From Apostichopus californicus (Eukaryota > Echinodermata > Holothuroidea > Aspidochirotida > Stichopodidae), in NCBI GenBank assembly GCA_020650975.1, contig JAIPMN010005112.1:1-32222 (forward strand): DNA of 32,222 nucleotides, in the 5' to 3' direction. The notes beneath the pieces are model-generated. The model was not told where the DNA came from. It worked only from the letters and a program-made list of their open reading frames with translations, and did no database searches. The number at the start of each line of letters is the position of its first letter. The first letter of the stretch is position 1. The position numbers and the translations under genes are program-made. Below are positions 19,849 through 31,763 of the stretch, piece after piece.

Positions 19849-22181
19849 TATCTACAGAATTGACCGGTCTATTAATTAGATACGAATTTCACATTTTTTT
19901 GCTGTGTTGTTTTATAATTTGCGAGGTTGTTGCCAAAAGATGGAGACCTTTTAATAACTTCAACAGCCGTTTTATTTGACTTACTAATTCGTCGAACGAA
20001 AACTTATCCATGAAACAACAAGTTTTAATCGATCAATTTTTGATAACGTTTTTAATCTCATCAATCCTGTTATTTTTACTCTAAATCTCTTTCAAAGTTT
20101 AAAACTCATCTGCTTCAATTTGATCACCCCCCCCCCCCCGCTCACCCCCACCAAACAGTGCCACTTTATACATTTGGAGTAATAGAAAGATTCATAAATA
20201 CGTGGCAAAATAAACGTCTATGAAAATGGTTGTTTATTTTTTTTATTTATTTGTTTTTTTTGGTGAAGGTCTTGATTCAGAGTACCTTAAAACAGCCTAT
20301 ATTGTACTGTGTTACAAGAGATATCTTTAAAAAGTGAGGGAGTCCTGGTAGTGAGGGCAAACACGACCACCGATAAGAAGGCCATGCGCAGTCCTACGAA
20401 GAAGGTACCTTTTTAGAGAGCAGCCCCCCCCCCCTACTCCTCCTGCCACACTTTATGATTGCTGACGTAAATAACAATTTGAGTTTAACCGTAAATTGGG
20501 CGTAGCTTGTTCTCTGTCTATTCGCTGTTAAAGATGCCTACTCTGCGACGGGTTTTACATTTTAGGGTTTAACAATACAATCTTACAGCTGCAATCTATA
20601 CAGACAAAATAAAATCATAATATCCGATACTGTAGCAAATGACGCAGGCTGATTTTATTACCTAGTTTACATTATAGCCTTTATGACAATGGAGGGGGTA
20701 TTTACTTCAGTATTTGCTAACAAAAATGAAGGAGATATTATTATAAAAAAATGAACCCCACCAAGTAGGTTACTCCATCTTGGAGGCCTCTAAACTCCAG
20801 TTATTCAAAACAGTAAAATTTAACGAAGCAACGAATCCTGCCTTTCGTCCATTTCGCACCCATACACTGGTAGATATGAAACCATGATATGTCATCGTAG
20901 TCAGTCTTTGAAGAAGAAAACAAACTATGTTTATACTTCTAAAAATCTAAAATAGGCCAACCACTGGTCACTTTGTTATTACTGTTATCATTTCAATTTG
21001 AGCTACATATATATACACTTTATGTATAAACCTCGACTACTAAGACAATCACATTACCGCTCAGTGGTCAAAGTTAAGTGAGCTGAGAGTGGTGAACAAG
21101 TCCCCCCCCCCCGCCCCGCCTTCTTTAAAAAAAAATTGTGTTGGTGTATTTAAGTATCGACATAAGCTCTAATTCACCCTATTTTGAGCTGTTCCATTTT
21201 TCTTCTTTTGGTTTTTTATTTATTTATTATTTTTAAATTCTGTGTAAGCTTTCTGGAATGTCAATTTCCCAGATGTCTGCCTGGTCACTCACCTTACCCC
21301 TCTGATCCACATATTAACACTTCGACCCTTCCATCGACTCTGACCTTCTCAGTAACCCTGCCAATCTCTCCCAATCCCACTCTCAGCATTTGTAAACACT
21401 AGAACACCAACGCTATACGCCGAGTGACTTCAGTGGAGGAGTTGAATTCACTCTCTATATCACCCGCTGTGCATTAACGGATCTTGTTGCTAGCTATATG
21501 GACCCCGCGGCGTAGGAGTTGGGGGTAAGCGCCTTAAGGGATACGACGGATTCTGTGCGCTTTACTAGGTACGGGAAAGGACTGTATACCTACTATACCA
21601 ACACTGTGTACACAACTTCTCCACTTGGTTGCTAACAGGTGTCCCAAACATTACTGGCAAAGCCGGTATGAGACCAACGTAAAAGCACGTTCTGGTGAAA
21701 TTTAACTTTTCAAGATGTACATAAAAGTAAAAAAAAAAAACTTTAAAAAAAAACAACAACTTGTGAACCAAAAATTAAGATAGGGATATTTGAGGGAAAG
21801 CTTACAATTGGAAATATGTCAACGGTGTTGACATGCGGTCATTCAACCCTGATAGTTTTCTAACGCGTATTTTTCCCTGAACGTTTAATTACACTCTCAA
21901 TTGACATGGAGTAGCATACACCGCGTCAATTATTGGCCGAGTAAATTCCGTTAAACGTCAAAAGAATCACGGCTTACTGCAAGATGTCTTCAATTCTCTC
22001 ATGATTTTAAAAAGTCACACACACATATATATATATAGGCCTATATTTATAGCCTACACCTGACACAATACTAATGTAGGCTAAATAGAAGTTTGGCGAC
22101 CGCTCAAGTTCATCGCAGGCAGAAAGCAAACAGACCTCCATGAAGGAAAAACAAAACACACAGTCGTGAAGTGATCATGAG
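19849..22181. other. No gene seen
   Basis: AT-rich sequence punctuated by C runs (20127-20139, about 20424-20435, 21102-21112), T-rich tracts and a TA run joined to TAGGCCTATA near 22024-22050. A slightly GC-richer patch lies at 21410-21590. The short ORFs at 21184-21402 and 21565-21771 show no motifs. Confidence 0.45.
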
Positions 22182-22228
22182 GCAGGGACAGGGACAGGGG
22201 CAGGGGGAAGGGGGGTCGGGGGGGGGGT
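22182..22228 (+). repeat. G-rich tract with GGGACA units, G-quadruplex-prone
   Basis: GGGACAGGGACAGGGGCAGG passes into longer G runs, ending in about ten G. Four or more G-triplets with short loops meet the usual quadruplex pattern. Confidence 0.75.
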
Positions 22229-22811
22229 GCTGTATAGATATTCATAGAAGGTCACTCGTTTCGTACTAAAAGTGATTAAAGTCATAATCGGCTTTCAATG
22301 AGTCGAACGAGGTGCATTACAATTGTATGTAGCCTACACCCTATAGTGACACTGAGGACCAGAGCAAATGCTTTTGGCAGAGAACATCACAACTTGGCAC
22401 TAACTTTATGTTAATTTACAAAGCTTAATCTATTGATATTTTCATTTAGTTATTCGTCATTCCGAAGATTTTAACGTAAATTCGTCAAAATGCTCAGATT
22501 GGTACACGGATGTGGATTTAACGTCTCACGAAATAAATAAATAAATAAGAGAAGTTATCATACGGTACTTCGTCCAAACGATATACAATTCATCGTGGTT
22601 CGGTACGTGTTACTCATTTTCTGCAAGCGTCAATAGCAAAAACTAATGTTTTGTTGTTGTTTGCAATCAATATTATCATTTTTAGTTTAACCTAGAGAAG
22701 TTCGAACAAGGTTTTGGTATTTTAATATGATAAACCGTCAGTACTGCACATATAATATTCAAACATTCAGTGTAACAACGCAGTTGATCATGGAACTGGA
22801 CTATACCGTAG

Positions 22812-23021
22812 TTGAGCTTAATGTCAAGTTGTAGCAGAAAATATGAAGAAAAAAAATTAGAACCTGTCGATTTGTTATATATATTCGTAGTGACATATGC
22901 ACTACGTAAGCCGTGTATTGGCGATGAAATTTCAGAATCTCCTAGAATATTTTGTTACCCAATAAATAATTTTCATTTGGTGCCAAAAAAAAATGGGGGG
23001 AAATATCTTAGATTGATCTAA
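22812..23021 (+). other. Orphan ORF with a weak reverse-transcriptase-like end
   Basis: The last residues, FHLVPKKNGGKYLRLI, resemble the VPKK.GGK.RLI segment near the start of reverse-transcriptase domains in some LTR-type and DIRS-type retroelements. A single extra residue lies before RLI, and a stop follows. The lysines come from an A9 run, so the similarity may be accidental. The rest of the frame matches nothing I know. If real, it is a decayed fragment. Confidence 0.12.
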
Positions 23022-25089
23022 TGTGACGTTGTTTTGAGTAACTTCTGGTGGAGAAAAACTTTTAGAACTAAAAGAAAAACATGAAGGGCAATTTAAATAT
23101 TGGAATTTGTGACTGACATTAAACGCGCATCATTGGTATAAAGTGATGTCATTATAAGGAGAAAAATAGCGCACATTAGTGGTGTGCGTGCGCTGTAACA
23201 ATATCAGTATAGCGTTGTACAGGGTTAGATGGTGGATCGCTTTTCTTTTTTACTTTAAAAAAAAAGAGAGAAAAGAATGCCATATTTCTTGCTATTGTTC
23301 TTCAGGCTTATACTATGTATGACACGACTTGCTTGGTTTCTTCCATTTAATGTCCCAATTCCAACTTGAAATACGTTTAGACTTATTCAATGCAGCGATG
23401 GTCAATTTAACTCGTACGACATACTGCAACAATAATGTCTTCTCCTGTCGGTGTTTTATTTCTGGTCTTCTACATATTTACCAGTTATCTCCATCTTACT
23501 TTACTCTTGTATCCCATACCGTCCATTCATTTGTCCTCCTTCCTGGTTTTGGTTATTATTATTATTATTATTACCCTTTTTTTTTTGGTTTTAGTTTTAT
23601 TAGATATCCTTAAGTTTCTTCTCAATCTAGACCTGTCAATTTGCGACGACATCTTCTTATTTTGGTCTCTCCGATGAGCTGTTGTACTTATCACAATTTT
23701 GTTTTGTCTCCTTTTTTCTTTCTAACCTCTTGTATTTTTCTTTTTTTTTTCATTTGTGGATGGTGCTGCAATATACAGTCCTCTATTGCACCTTTCGCTT
23801 TTTTTTTGTCTTGCCCGTTCGTCGTATATATAGAGTTATTGATCATTTGGAATAAATCGGCAAAGTTCGGTCCGTAGCCGATAGGTCTAACCTGTCTGTA
23901 CACACCTGTCTGCCGCGGGTTACGGCTTCGAAAATTAATCCAAAAAGTATTGAGTTTTCTTAATTGACAACGAAAAGTCACCCTCGCATGGTCGTTGACG
24001 TTACCTTAATTCGGTTATTTGATTAGAACGTACAAATCGAGATTGGAGACTTGAGATGGGGAAGAAGAAGAAGAAGAAAAAGAAGGAAAAAAAGACAAAA
24101 AAATAAAGAGGAAAATAAAGAAAAATGATGAGATGAGATTTAGGGGGTACGCATTCAGGTGGGAAAACTATTGACAAGTCGACGTAGAAATTGTTACAAG
24201 CTCTGGCGCCGAATTCGCCGAGGTAACTTGTGTACCGCATAGTAACCACACCTGATTGAGGCACAAGCATCATAAAAGAGGGCGCCATACTCTCTTTCAT
24301 TCTAGCATTTCATTTTCAGTCAGATTGGTAAACGCTATAAAGGAATACCCCGGTTACAAATTTGTTTTTTCAGTGGGTTTTGTATTTAAATTGTAAGGTG
24401 ACATATATACCTTGGATAAAAGTGTTCTGCAACTTCCAAATATCTCTTCCGCCAGTAAGGTGCATTATTTTTTTTTTTTTTTATTTCTCGACAGTTCTTA
24501 AAGCTCAATACAAAGTGATAATAAGTTAATAGTTTCACAGTAATGTCTCACTCTTTCAATAATAAAAAGAGAACTTTCAACAAAGTAAAATAATTAGTCA
24601 AAAGCCGTTGCCATGGAAGCCAGTGTAGGTACCCTGTTGATAAACTAAATTCTTGGATGTCAAAGAGGCTTTGTTTTAACGGGATTAAAATGTGAAAGCT
24701 TTGTAAACAAATGTAATTATTTACCAATTTTTCTTTTTAAATTCATTTTAAGGTTGATTATTTGTGTGTGTGTGTGTGAAACAGTCATATTCTCTTGTGT
24801 TACCAAGCTTCACCAAGTTTAGGCAGAAAAGGTGCATGTAGACAATATCAAAACAAGAACAACTCAAATTAAGAATAAACCAGAGGGGGTCTTCAACGAA
24901 ACCAAAGAAATCACGAGATTATATTAATATTTTTGTTTTGCACGCAAACGTTTTTGTACTGGACTGAACGTTTTATTAACTCTATGTTTAAGAGCGGTCA
25001 AATGGTTCCAAACACAAAAAACTAGAGATGCTTTCTTACATTTCGGCTGGAACAAAATATTGAGTCCATCCTAATATTTGATATTCCGG
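23022..25089. other. No assigned gene
   Basis: T-rich and simple sequence: (ATT)n at about 23553-23572, (GAA)n at about 24062-24080 and (GT)n at 24762-24778. A direct repeat of ACCTGTCTG occurs near 23890-23915. ORFs on both strands between 23329 and 24300 are low-complexity (F/S-rich or K-rich), and none has a recognisable domain. Confidence 0.45.
24762..24778. repeat. (GT)n microsatellite
   Basis: About eight dinucleotide units. Confidence 0.9.
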
Positions 25090-25099
25090 CAAAAGCACC

Positions 25100-25559
25100 G
25101 AGTACCAGTATGCGTACAAGGCTCTCAGCGTGGGTACGAGATGTCTAAAATGTCAAGAATACGAGTACAACTCCATGAAGCCGAGTACAGGTAGCTATGC
25201 TGGAATATGAGTACAATTGTGTACTAAAAGAGTATTTACTTGCTAAAACACTGAGTACCGGTATGCGCACAAGGCTCTCAGCGTGGGTACGAGATGTCTT
25301 AAATGTCAAGAATACGCGTACAACTCCATGAGACCGAGTACAATTAACTATGCTAGAATATGAGTACAATTGTGTACTAAAAGAGTATGTACTATAACTA
25401 AAGTACTGAGTACCAGTATGCGTATAAGGCTCTCGGCGTGGGTACGAGATGTCTAAAATGACAACAGTACGAGTACAAACCCATGAGGCCGAGTACAGGT
25501 ACTTATGCTAGAATATGAGGACAATTATGTACAAATGAGTATGTACTAACTACAACACT
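25100..25559. repeat. Tandem trimer of a ~153-bp repeat
   Basis: Three units begin with GAGTACC(A/G)GTATGCG at 25100, 25253 and 25408 (spacing 153 and 155) and share GGCTCTC(A/G)GCGTGGGTACG, GAGATGTCT, a TACGAGTACAA-like block, CCGAGTACAGGTA-like words and GAATATGAGTACAATTGTGT. The third copy is the most diverged and fades near 25559. GAGTAC occurs several times per unit. The minus ORF at 25145-25369 is only the repeat translated. Confidence 0.95.
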
Positions 25560-27258
25560 TTGGTCTGGCTATGTAAATTTAATATAACTGTACTACCTAC
25601 ACGTATAACTTAACTTGCATATCAAATTGTACATAAGTTTCTATTTATTTCAATCAAAGATTAGGCTTAAATCACATTTGCAATGCAAATCGCGCTTTCG
25701 ACAAGATTTCGGACACTAGATTTCTTTCTTTGCAGTACCGTAGGTATATTTTGAGTTTCGAAATGAATGGAATCAGTTCATATATCATTTCTCGTTCTGT
25801 ACCCAATTTTAGACTAATTTATTGTAAATTTGAAGAAATATAACAGGACTTTTATTTTTCTAGCTGACAAAGAAATTTGATCCATAGAATAAATCGATGG
25901 ACCGTGAGTGCTACTGATAATCAGATTTCATAATATCAAGTATAACTAAAATAAACTGCTTTATACACTCCCACTTTTTTTTTAAATAGAAGAAACATGT
26001 TTTCTTTTAACTTTCAACGTAAACATTCGTCATGAAAGGCATCCTTCTCGTTTGCTATTTTTATTATTTTTATTTTTTGCTGGTTGCCCAAAAAAATATC
26101 GTCCGTAAATTGAAATAACGTTACAATGAGTCTTTGATCATTATCGAGGCAAACTAGTTTCTCACGATTCTCAAACCCAAAGAAAAATATTATTACATAT
26201 TCTTTGTTGGCATGACAACCAATTGTAGCGCGCGATTAACATGTTTGATGGAAGTTTGACGCTTTCTTTGGCAAACAATAGCGGTACGGGGATCAGTATG
26301 GTAGGTATTCATGTACTTCGCCGACAATCCAAGTCTGTTCGACTGTCAAAACATATTACACGGCCAAGTTTTTCAGAAATCTGGCCGACGAAAGTTCACC
26401 GCTCGCCAACTTTCTGCTTTTCGTTGTTGTTGTTACCTGTCACCGCTGATGAATAGAGGGGAGTATTTTCCATGCTACTTGATTATTGGTGTGTGTTTGT
26501 AGTTTTTCATTTATAGCCATGCTATTGTAAATTCCATAGCGTTATAACGAACACAAACCCATATTTGGATAGCTATGGTAATGCTGAAATCTTGGCATTT
26601 ATAGACAACTATCCACCTATTTATCTCACTCTCTCTCTGACCGGATTAAAGTTTAACAAATAAGCTGAAGCAACGACTGAAAAAAAGGGTCCAGCTTAAA
26701 GCTCAGGTTGGTGAACTTAGGAAATCTCTCTGACTATGAAAGGAAAAGAGGGTTACATAAGGTCAGTACCTCTCTTCGTGTTAGCATAATCGTGAAAGCA
26801 GTGGTCTTTGTAGTATGCCGACAGTAGGCAGTCGGAGAGAGCTTGAGAAACTTAAACAAACAACTCGCCACTAGTTTCGAAATAGTTTTAGAACAAGTAT
26901 GCCTCGGCGTAAAGTATTCAGCTTCGCTTAAATGCTACGACAGACTTCACAATTCTTAAAACTTAATTTCAGCCCCATTTTTTTCCGCGGCATATACACA
27001 GGAGTATGATCAAGCTAATTAATAATATAATTTGTCTTCTCTGTTATTATATTGCATTTAAGTTTGGTTGAACAATACCTTTAATCAACCGCAAGTATAT
27101 TAACTATAGGTTTAGTACACGGTCACAGAATCGGCGGCAGTATAACAATCACACATACACACTATTAGTATAGGATTATCAATAGGTATCGAACAGCTGT
27201 CCGAAAACTGTTAGGAACACGGCCTAGAAACTTCCATGAGGATTGAGCCACGACTTAC
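25560..27258. other. No assigned gene
   Basis: AT-rich sequence with one GC-richer patch at 26225-26456 that is open in two plus frames. On the minus strand the same patch ends in GACAG|GTAACA, a fair donor-like site. No protein family is recognisable. Nothing else is seen. Confidence 0.4.
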
Positions 27259-27303
27259 CTGACCAACATCTACCCCTCCCCTCCCCCACCCCTCAGAATC
27301 CAT
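27259..27303 (-). CDS. Speculative alternative first exon (ATG mini-exon with perfect donor)
   Basis: On the minus strand an ATG at 27303 opens 15 codons, MDSEGWGRGGVDVGQ, and ends at a perfect CAG|GTAAGT donor in phase 0, the phase needed to join the TFAP2 exon. However, the middle is a purine-rich low-complexity run (GGGGTGGGGGAGGGGAGGGG), the peptide resembles nothing, and the distance to the TFAP2 exon is about 25 kb. It could equally be the start of another minus-strand transcript, or chance. Confidence 0.17.
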
Positions 27304-28278
27304 GATCAAAATGTATGGAAGCTAAGTAGCTCTTATAGGGATTGATGTTGCGTCACGCCGTATAGTGTACGGACCATTGTATAGGGTACGGTATGTTGTT
27401 GAATGCCCATACTGTTTCTACATCACGGACAACAACAAAAAGACCAACAGAAATAAATAGGTAAATAAAAACACGAGACACCTGTACGAACATGAAGGAA
27501 ACACCCATAGAACATTTGTCAGCTTAATATCTCTGTCGATAAAGCAATGTTACTTTGAATGGAATGACATATAAACGCAGTATACAGATTTGAACAGCAG
27601 CCTACTGTAATATTTTATGATAACGAAACAAGACCTAGTCCTCCCCCTTCTTCTAAAATAGTGAAAACGCTAAAACTGATATTTTTTGTTCAGCTTTTGA
27701 AAGATTAATCAATTGCAAATACCATTTTATAAAATACGCAGGATGTTTTTACAACTGAAATTAATAGATGATACCCTCAAATTGTATTCCAATTTGAGGA
27801 TATATATATATAGGCCTATATAAGTTGACACTATTTTAAAATGTTTACCTTTCATTAAATTTTTCTTTTCATTTGGAACCCCCCCCCCCACCCCCCAAAA
27901 AATGACAAAAATCCCAAGCTCTTTGATTACTACTCTCCCAAATATAAACAGTTAATCAAGTTAAAGTTCATCATTCGTATAGGATGTTAAACAATCATCT
28001 CCTGGGGGTCTAACCGTCAAAATTATTCCCATGCAGGCATTGATGAAAGTTCAATTAGACAATTAACTGTGTCATTGAGATCAAACTCTCTGAGGCTGGC
28101 AAGATAATGCTTCTGAAGATTTGAGACTGGGTGACCATAATTTGAACTTTCTAGCATAGTTGGTGACGAAACTGACGACCTCTCAGTGTATAAATGCTTT
28201 CACTAATAAAGGTTAATTATTGAAATCGACTTGGCATCGATTTGAGATGGACTTTTGATTCTCACTAGGGGCGCCATG

Positions 28279-28333
28279 CACCCACCCCACACCCAGCACC
28301 CACACCCCACAGCCCGCACACCCACACCCACAC
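28279..28333. repeat. CACCC-rich imperfect tandem tract
   Basis: Irregular repeats of CACCC, CACACCC and CAGCACC on the plus strand. Simple-sequence origin. Confidence 0.8.
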
Positions 28334-29014
28334 CTGATGCAAGCCACTGATTCATCTGAAAATGTCAAGGATTTTCTAACTGACATGACATGCCCTCTTT
28401 ACATGAACCATCCTCTAAGATGTTATAGAAATTGGAAACATGTGCAGATTTGTATGAGGACAATGTTGGTCTATTTTTTTTTTAAACTCATCACTTTTTT
28501 AGAGCAATTTTTTTAGTTGAAATTGAAGAAACTTAAAACATTGAAAGAAGTTTAATATGTCTTGCTGTTACTCGATACTCAAAGCCAAGCATAATAATTA
28601 AGGTCATTAGCTTGACTTTAACTAAGTTTTCATATCAAATAATGAAGTAAATGAGAGAAGAAAAGAAAATTCAAGTGGTGATCTTTTTTCCTTGGCATGT
28701 GATTAATATTGACTGATAAGAAGAAACGGCTGGGCTACGACATTTTAAGACTTGAATCGAAATTTGTTAATCACTCACAGATTAATCTCCTCTTGGTGAC
28801 AACACCTGTGAAAGGTGTCTTAATTAATCCATTACAAAGTTGTATTATTGATAATTAGTACCTCGGTGTCGTGAGAATTGACCAGACACAAAACGATGTT
28901 TTTTTTCTTTAGTCTAGCTAGGTCAAACGCAAATGTAATATTTGAACTTGAAAGAATGTGTTGAATTTTTTCTTTATTTTAAAAAGGAAAACTAAGACTT
29001 TTCTCTGTGGATAT

Positions 29015-29042
29015 ATGTGTGTATGTGTCTGTGTGTGTGTGT
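29015..29042. repeat. Imperfect (GT)n microsatellite
   Basis: GTGTGTATGTGTCTGTGTGT and onward; interrupted GT units. Confidence 0.85.
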
Positions 29043-30699
29043 GATTGAATGAAAATTTGAAATATTAATGTATATTGAGAGTGTAAAGGACAAACCATTC
29101 ACGTCATTACAAATTGCTATAGAGTAGAAGTTAGTTATAAACATTCAACTCTCGCTGTATGAGTTAAATTTTTTGTTTTCACTTTAGCTCACATACTTAT
29201 ACATGTTTAGTCATGAGCAGGTGCGCTTCTTACCACACTTGTTCATACTTTAAGACTGGATTTCAATCTGATGTTAGATTGAATTAGATTGAGAAAAACT
29301 TACCCATGCAGTATAACTTAATGTTCTTTGTGATCATTTCGGAGGCGTGACTATAGACTTCTTAATTGATAAGCCCAATTATTATGGAACCATTTGGCAT
29401 GAATATTTCATTTCATATTTATTTATGTCAAAAAATACATCCAATTGCATTTGACCTGCAGATTTTAAAGCAAAACCAGTATTGTTTTCTCTGACCACAT
29501 TCTAATATTACTTGTTATCAAAACTTGATTTCTTTTGATTTCTGTTTATTGTTTATATTTGAATAATAATATATAATACTTATACGCTACTGTAGGCTAA
29601 AGACATGAAAAGAAACCCGAGACCCTTTACACTGATAACGGGTTACTATATTCGTTTTGATATTAACAATATTACATAACCAAAGTGGACACTGTTTGCC
29701 TTTCCCCTTTATTGTGAAGAGGTAATTAACCTTTCGCGACGTTTATTAACCTACTTTGCTCTAAGATTCGGCTTTTTTCAACCCTTACAGATATAAGAAA
29801 TCATGTCAATTTTATGCCCTAGTTATTTGGTCTTACTGTCCACTTGTTCGTTGTGTAAAAAACCGCCCCCTTATCCTTTAGGTCATTGGCCCGTGACCTC
29901 TATACACCCCGTTCAGAAAAGATTTCGCTAAGTAAAATTTGTTCATTCCGTTGGCAATTTTTAACGTTCTGAATGAATGAAAACACTCAAAGCTGCCTTT
30001 CGACCAGAAGCGAAATTGGTGAGCAGAGAAAAAAAAAGAGGTTCGATTAAGGAACGCCAAAAGGAGAAGTGAGTGATATGGTTGAGGACGCTTGTCCCTC
30101 CTCCTCATCCTCCTCCTCCTCTTACACCCTACCAAAGGAAAACAAAGAGTTGTTTAATTCCATGATCGTAGAGGATGTGTTTGATTCATTCTGTGCCTTA
30201 CCCTCTCTCTACCCCACCGTTTCATTCCCTTTCTTCTGCTCTGTTGTGTACTACACATGTTCAGCATGACTAGTGAACTTATTCCGGCTAAGGTAGTTTA
30301 GCTAAACAGTGTTTTAGCTGCAGGGTCCGGGAACAGGCGACGATGACACCGTAAGGCTGGGGAAGTGGACGGTTGGAACAAACTGTGAAATCATGCCTCG
30401 TAGAGAGAGAGTTAGAGAAGGGAAAAAAATTCTCAGGCGTGCAGTAGTAGTATGATAAAACATAGAGACTAAAAACAGCAGATAGGAAGGTAATCAGCCG
30501 AAATGTCTGAAAATGGCGTACAAACAGCCCCTGGGGTCCTCACTTTTTTTCCTTTATCTTAAAAAACTAAATGAGAGAGGAGAAGGCAGATGAAATAAAA
30601 GGAAGGAGGGGAAAAAATGAGGTTAGATTGCCGGTCGAGAACCTGACAGACAAAAGCCTGGACTGATGAAGATGATGAACTGTATTGATGGGGTGCTTC

Positions 30700-30845
30700 A
30701 CCGGGCACCGTGTACTCGCGGCCATCTTAAAGTTCATATCTATTCCTTGAACTTACAACGCGAGCGTTTCATTAATTCGCTGTGACGCAAAACAGCGAAG
30801 CGGCACAACGGCGGCGTTTTTCTGCATCGCAGATTTTATATATGA
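30700..30845 (-). promoter_or_regulatory. CpG-rich promoter-like patch with TATA box
   Basis: The minus strand has TATATAAAA (complement of 30834-30842), a strong TATA match, followed by CpG-rich sequence with a TGCGTCA CRE-like word. About 110 bases from the TATA box, an ATG at 30725 sits in good context (TTTAAGATGGCCGCG). AAGATGGC also matches the YY1 core seen at many start sites. The ATG opens MAASTRCPVKHPINTVHHLH and runs on into low-complexity sequence without an obvious donor. It could be an upstream promoter of the TFAP2 gene or of another minus-strand gene. Confidence 0.3.
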
Positions 30846-30887
30846 AGCTTTTTCGAACTGGAGGGAGGATAATATAATGTGTATAAA

Positions 30888-31122
30888 CTGCTACGCGGTA
30901 CAAAGTACCAAAGACCAACATCAGGACGTTACGCTAAAATCTGAGATAAATCGATGGTTCTACAGTTTGCTACGCAGTACACAAGACGCTATATGAGCTA
31001 TTGGGGGTAGATACTACCACGTGGTACGGATTATTTCAATACCGCCATGCGGAATGATGTACCGTACGTACGTTGTACATGGTGTGCTATACGTTCTATG
31101 CAAACTACTCAGCGGTACAAAG
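30888..31122. repeat. Three dispersed direct copies of a CTACGCGGTACAAAG word
   Basis: CTGCTACGCGGTACAAAG (30888-30905), TTGCTACGCAGTACACAAG (30967-30985) and CTACTCAGCGGTACAAAG (31105-31122). The flanks of the first and third copies also share an AAACT start. The 12-bp palindrome TACCACGTGGTA (31015-31026) and a CCGTACGTACGTTGTAC stretch lie between them. Confidence 0.55.
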
Positions 31123-31690
31123 AGTGATTTATGGGTATCGAAATTTCCAAATAAATCTGCCATCAATTCTATCTCACAAAATGACAATTTACTATACCTA
31201 CACCACCCCCCCCCCCTGCAATCCCTCCCGCCGCCCCGTCAGCCCGGTATTAAGACATCATGTTTATGCAAACGTAATGCCTTATAGATTATGCACAGTA
31301 TTAATTCACTCATTTTACCATAATAATGGAGGGAATGTTTTGGCCATCATTTCAGACCTTGAATTTTATGATATCGTTTCTCTTCTTTACACATTGTTCA
31401 CCCTTCCTTCCAGACCTCCAAGTAAATATGATAACATAAAGCAGTATACAATATGTTCAGCCTCTCCAACATTTCTTCCTTGATATTATGATAAATATTC
31501 ATAAACATAATATGCTCACTACAAACTATGCTCTATTTAGGCTACTATACTAAAACTGTAACTTTTCGAGGTATTTGAATAGCCGTACTTTGGCAATGCC
31601 CTTTTGTTGTACCAGAAACAATTTGTTCTTGACAACCATTGGCTACCCTCCTTACCCTGCCTTCATTCTGCCATCCTCTGTTCGTCCGTG
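31123..31690. other. No gene seen
   Basis: Contains a C run at about 31205-31216. The plus ORFs at 31021-31287 and 31073-31483 overlap in different frames and have no recognisable motif, so I do not call a gene. Confidence 0.4.
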
Positions 31691-31691
31691 T

Positions 31692-31731
31692 GTCTGTCGG
31701 TCGGTCGGTCGGTCGGTCGGTCGGTCGGTCG

Positions 31732-31758
<27 letters not shown>
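31692..31758. repeat. Compound tetranucleotide microsatellite (GGTC)n-(TGTC)n
   Basis: A run of about eight GGTC units switches to about seven TGTC units. The R/S/G/V- and T/D/R/P-rich ORFs on both strands (31545-31805) are translations of it. Confidence 0.97.

Positions 31759-31763
<5 letters not shown>

Larger units (their letters stand above)
27310..30690. other. No gene seen
   Basis: AT-rich sequence with a TA run joined to TAGGCCTATA (27801-27824), a C run near 27879-27896, a CACCC-rich tract (28279-28333), GT-rich sequence at about 29015-29042 and a TCC run near 30103-30121. ORFs at 29878-30269 on both strands overlap the TCC/AGG run and look spurious. A GCCCCTGGGG word at 30527-30536 fits an AP-2 binding site, but such short matches are common. 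Confidence 0.45.

Noticed and set aside
21470-21560. GC-rich patch considered as a tRNA gene
   Set aside because: No A-box/B-box pair and no cloverleaf pairing could be found by eye.
23691-24300. Two minus-strand ORFs (K-rich and F-rich) as genes
   Set aside because: Largely products of T-rich and GAA-type simple sequence; no start, splice or domain support.
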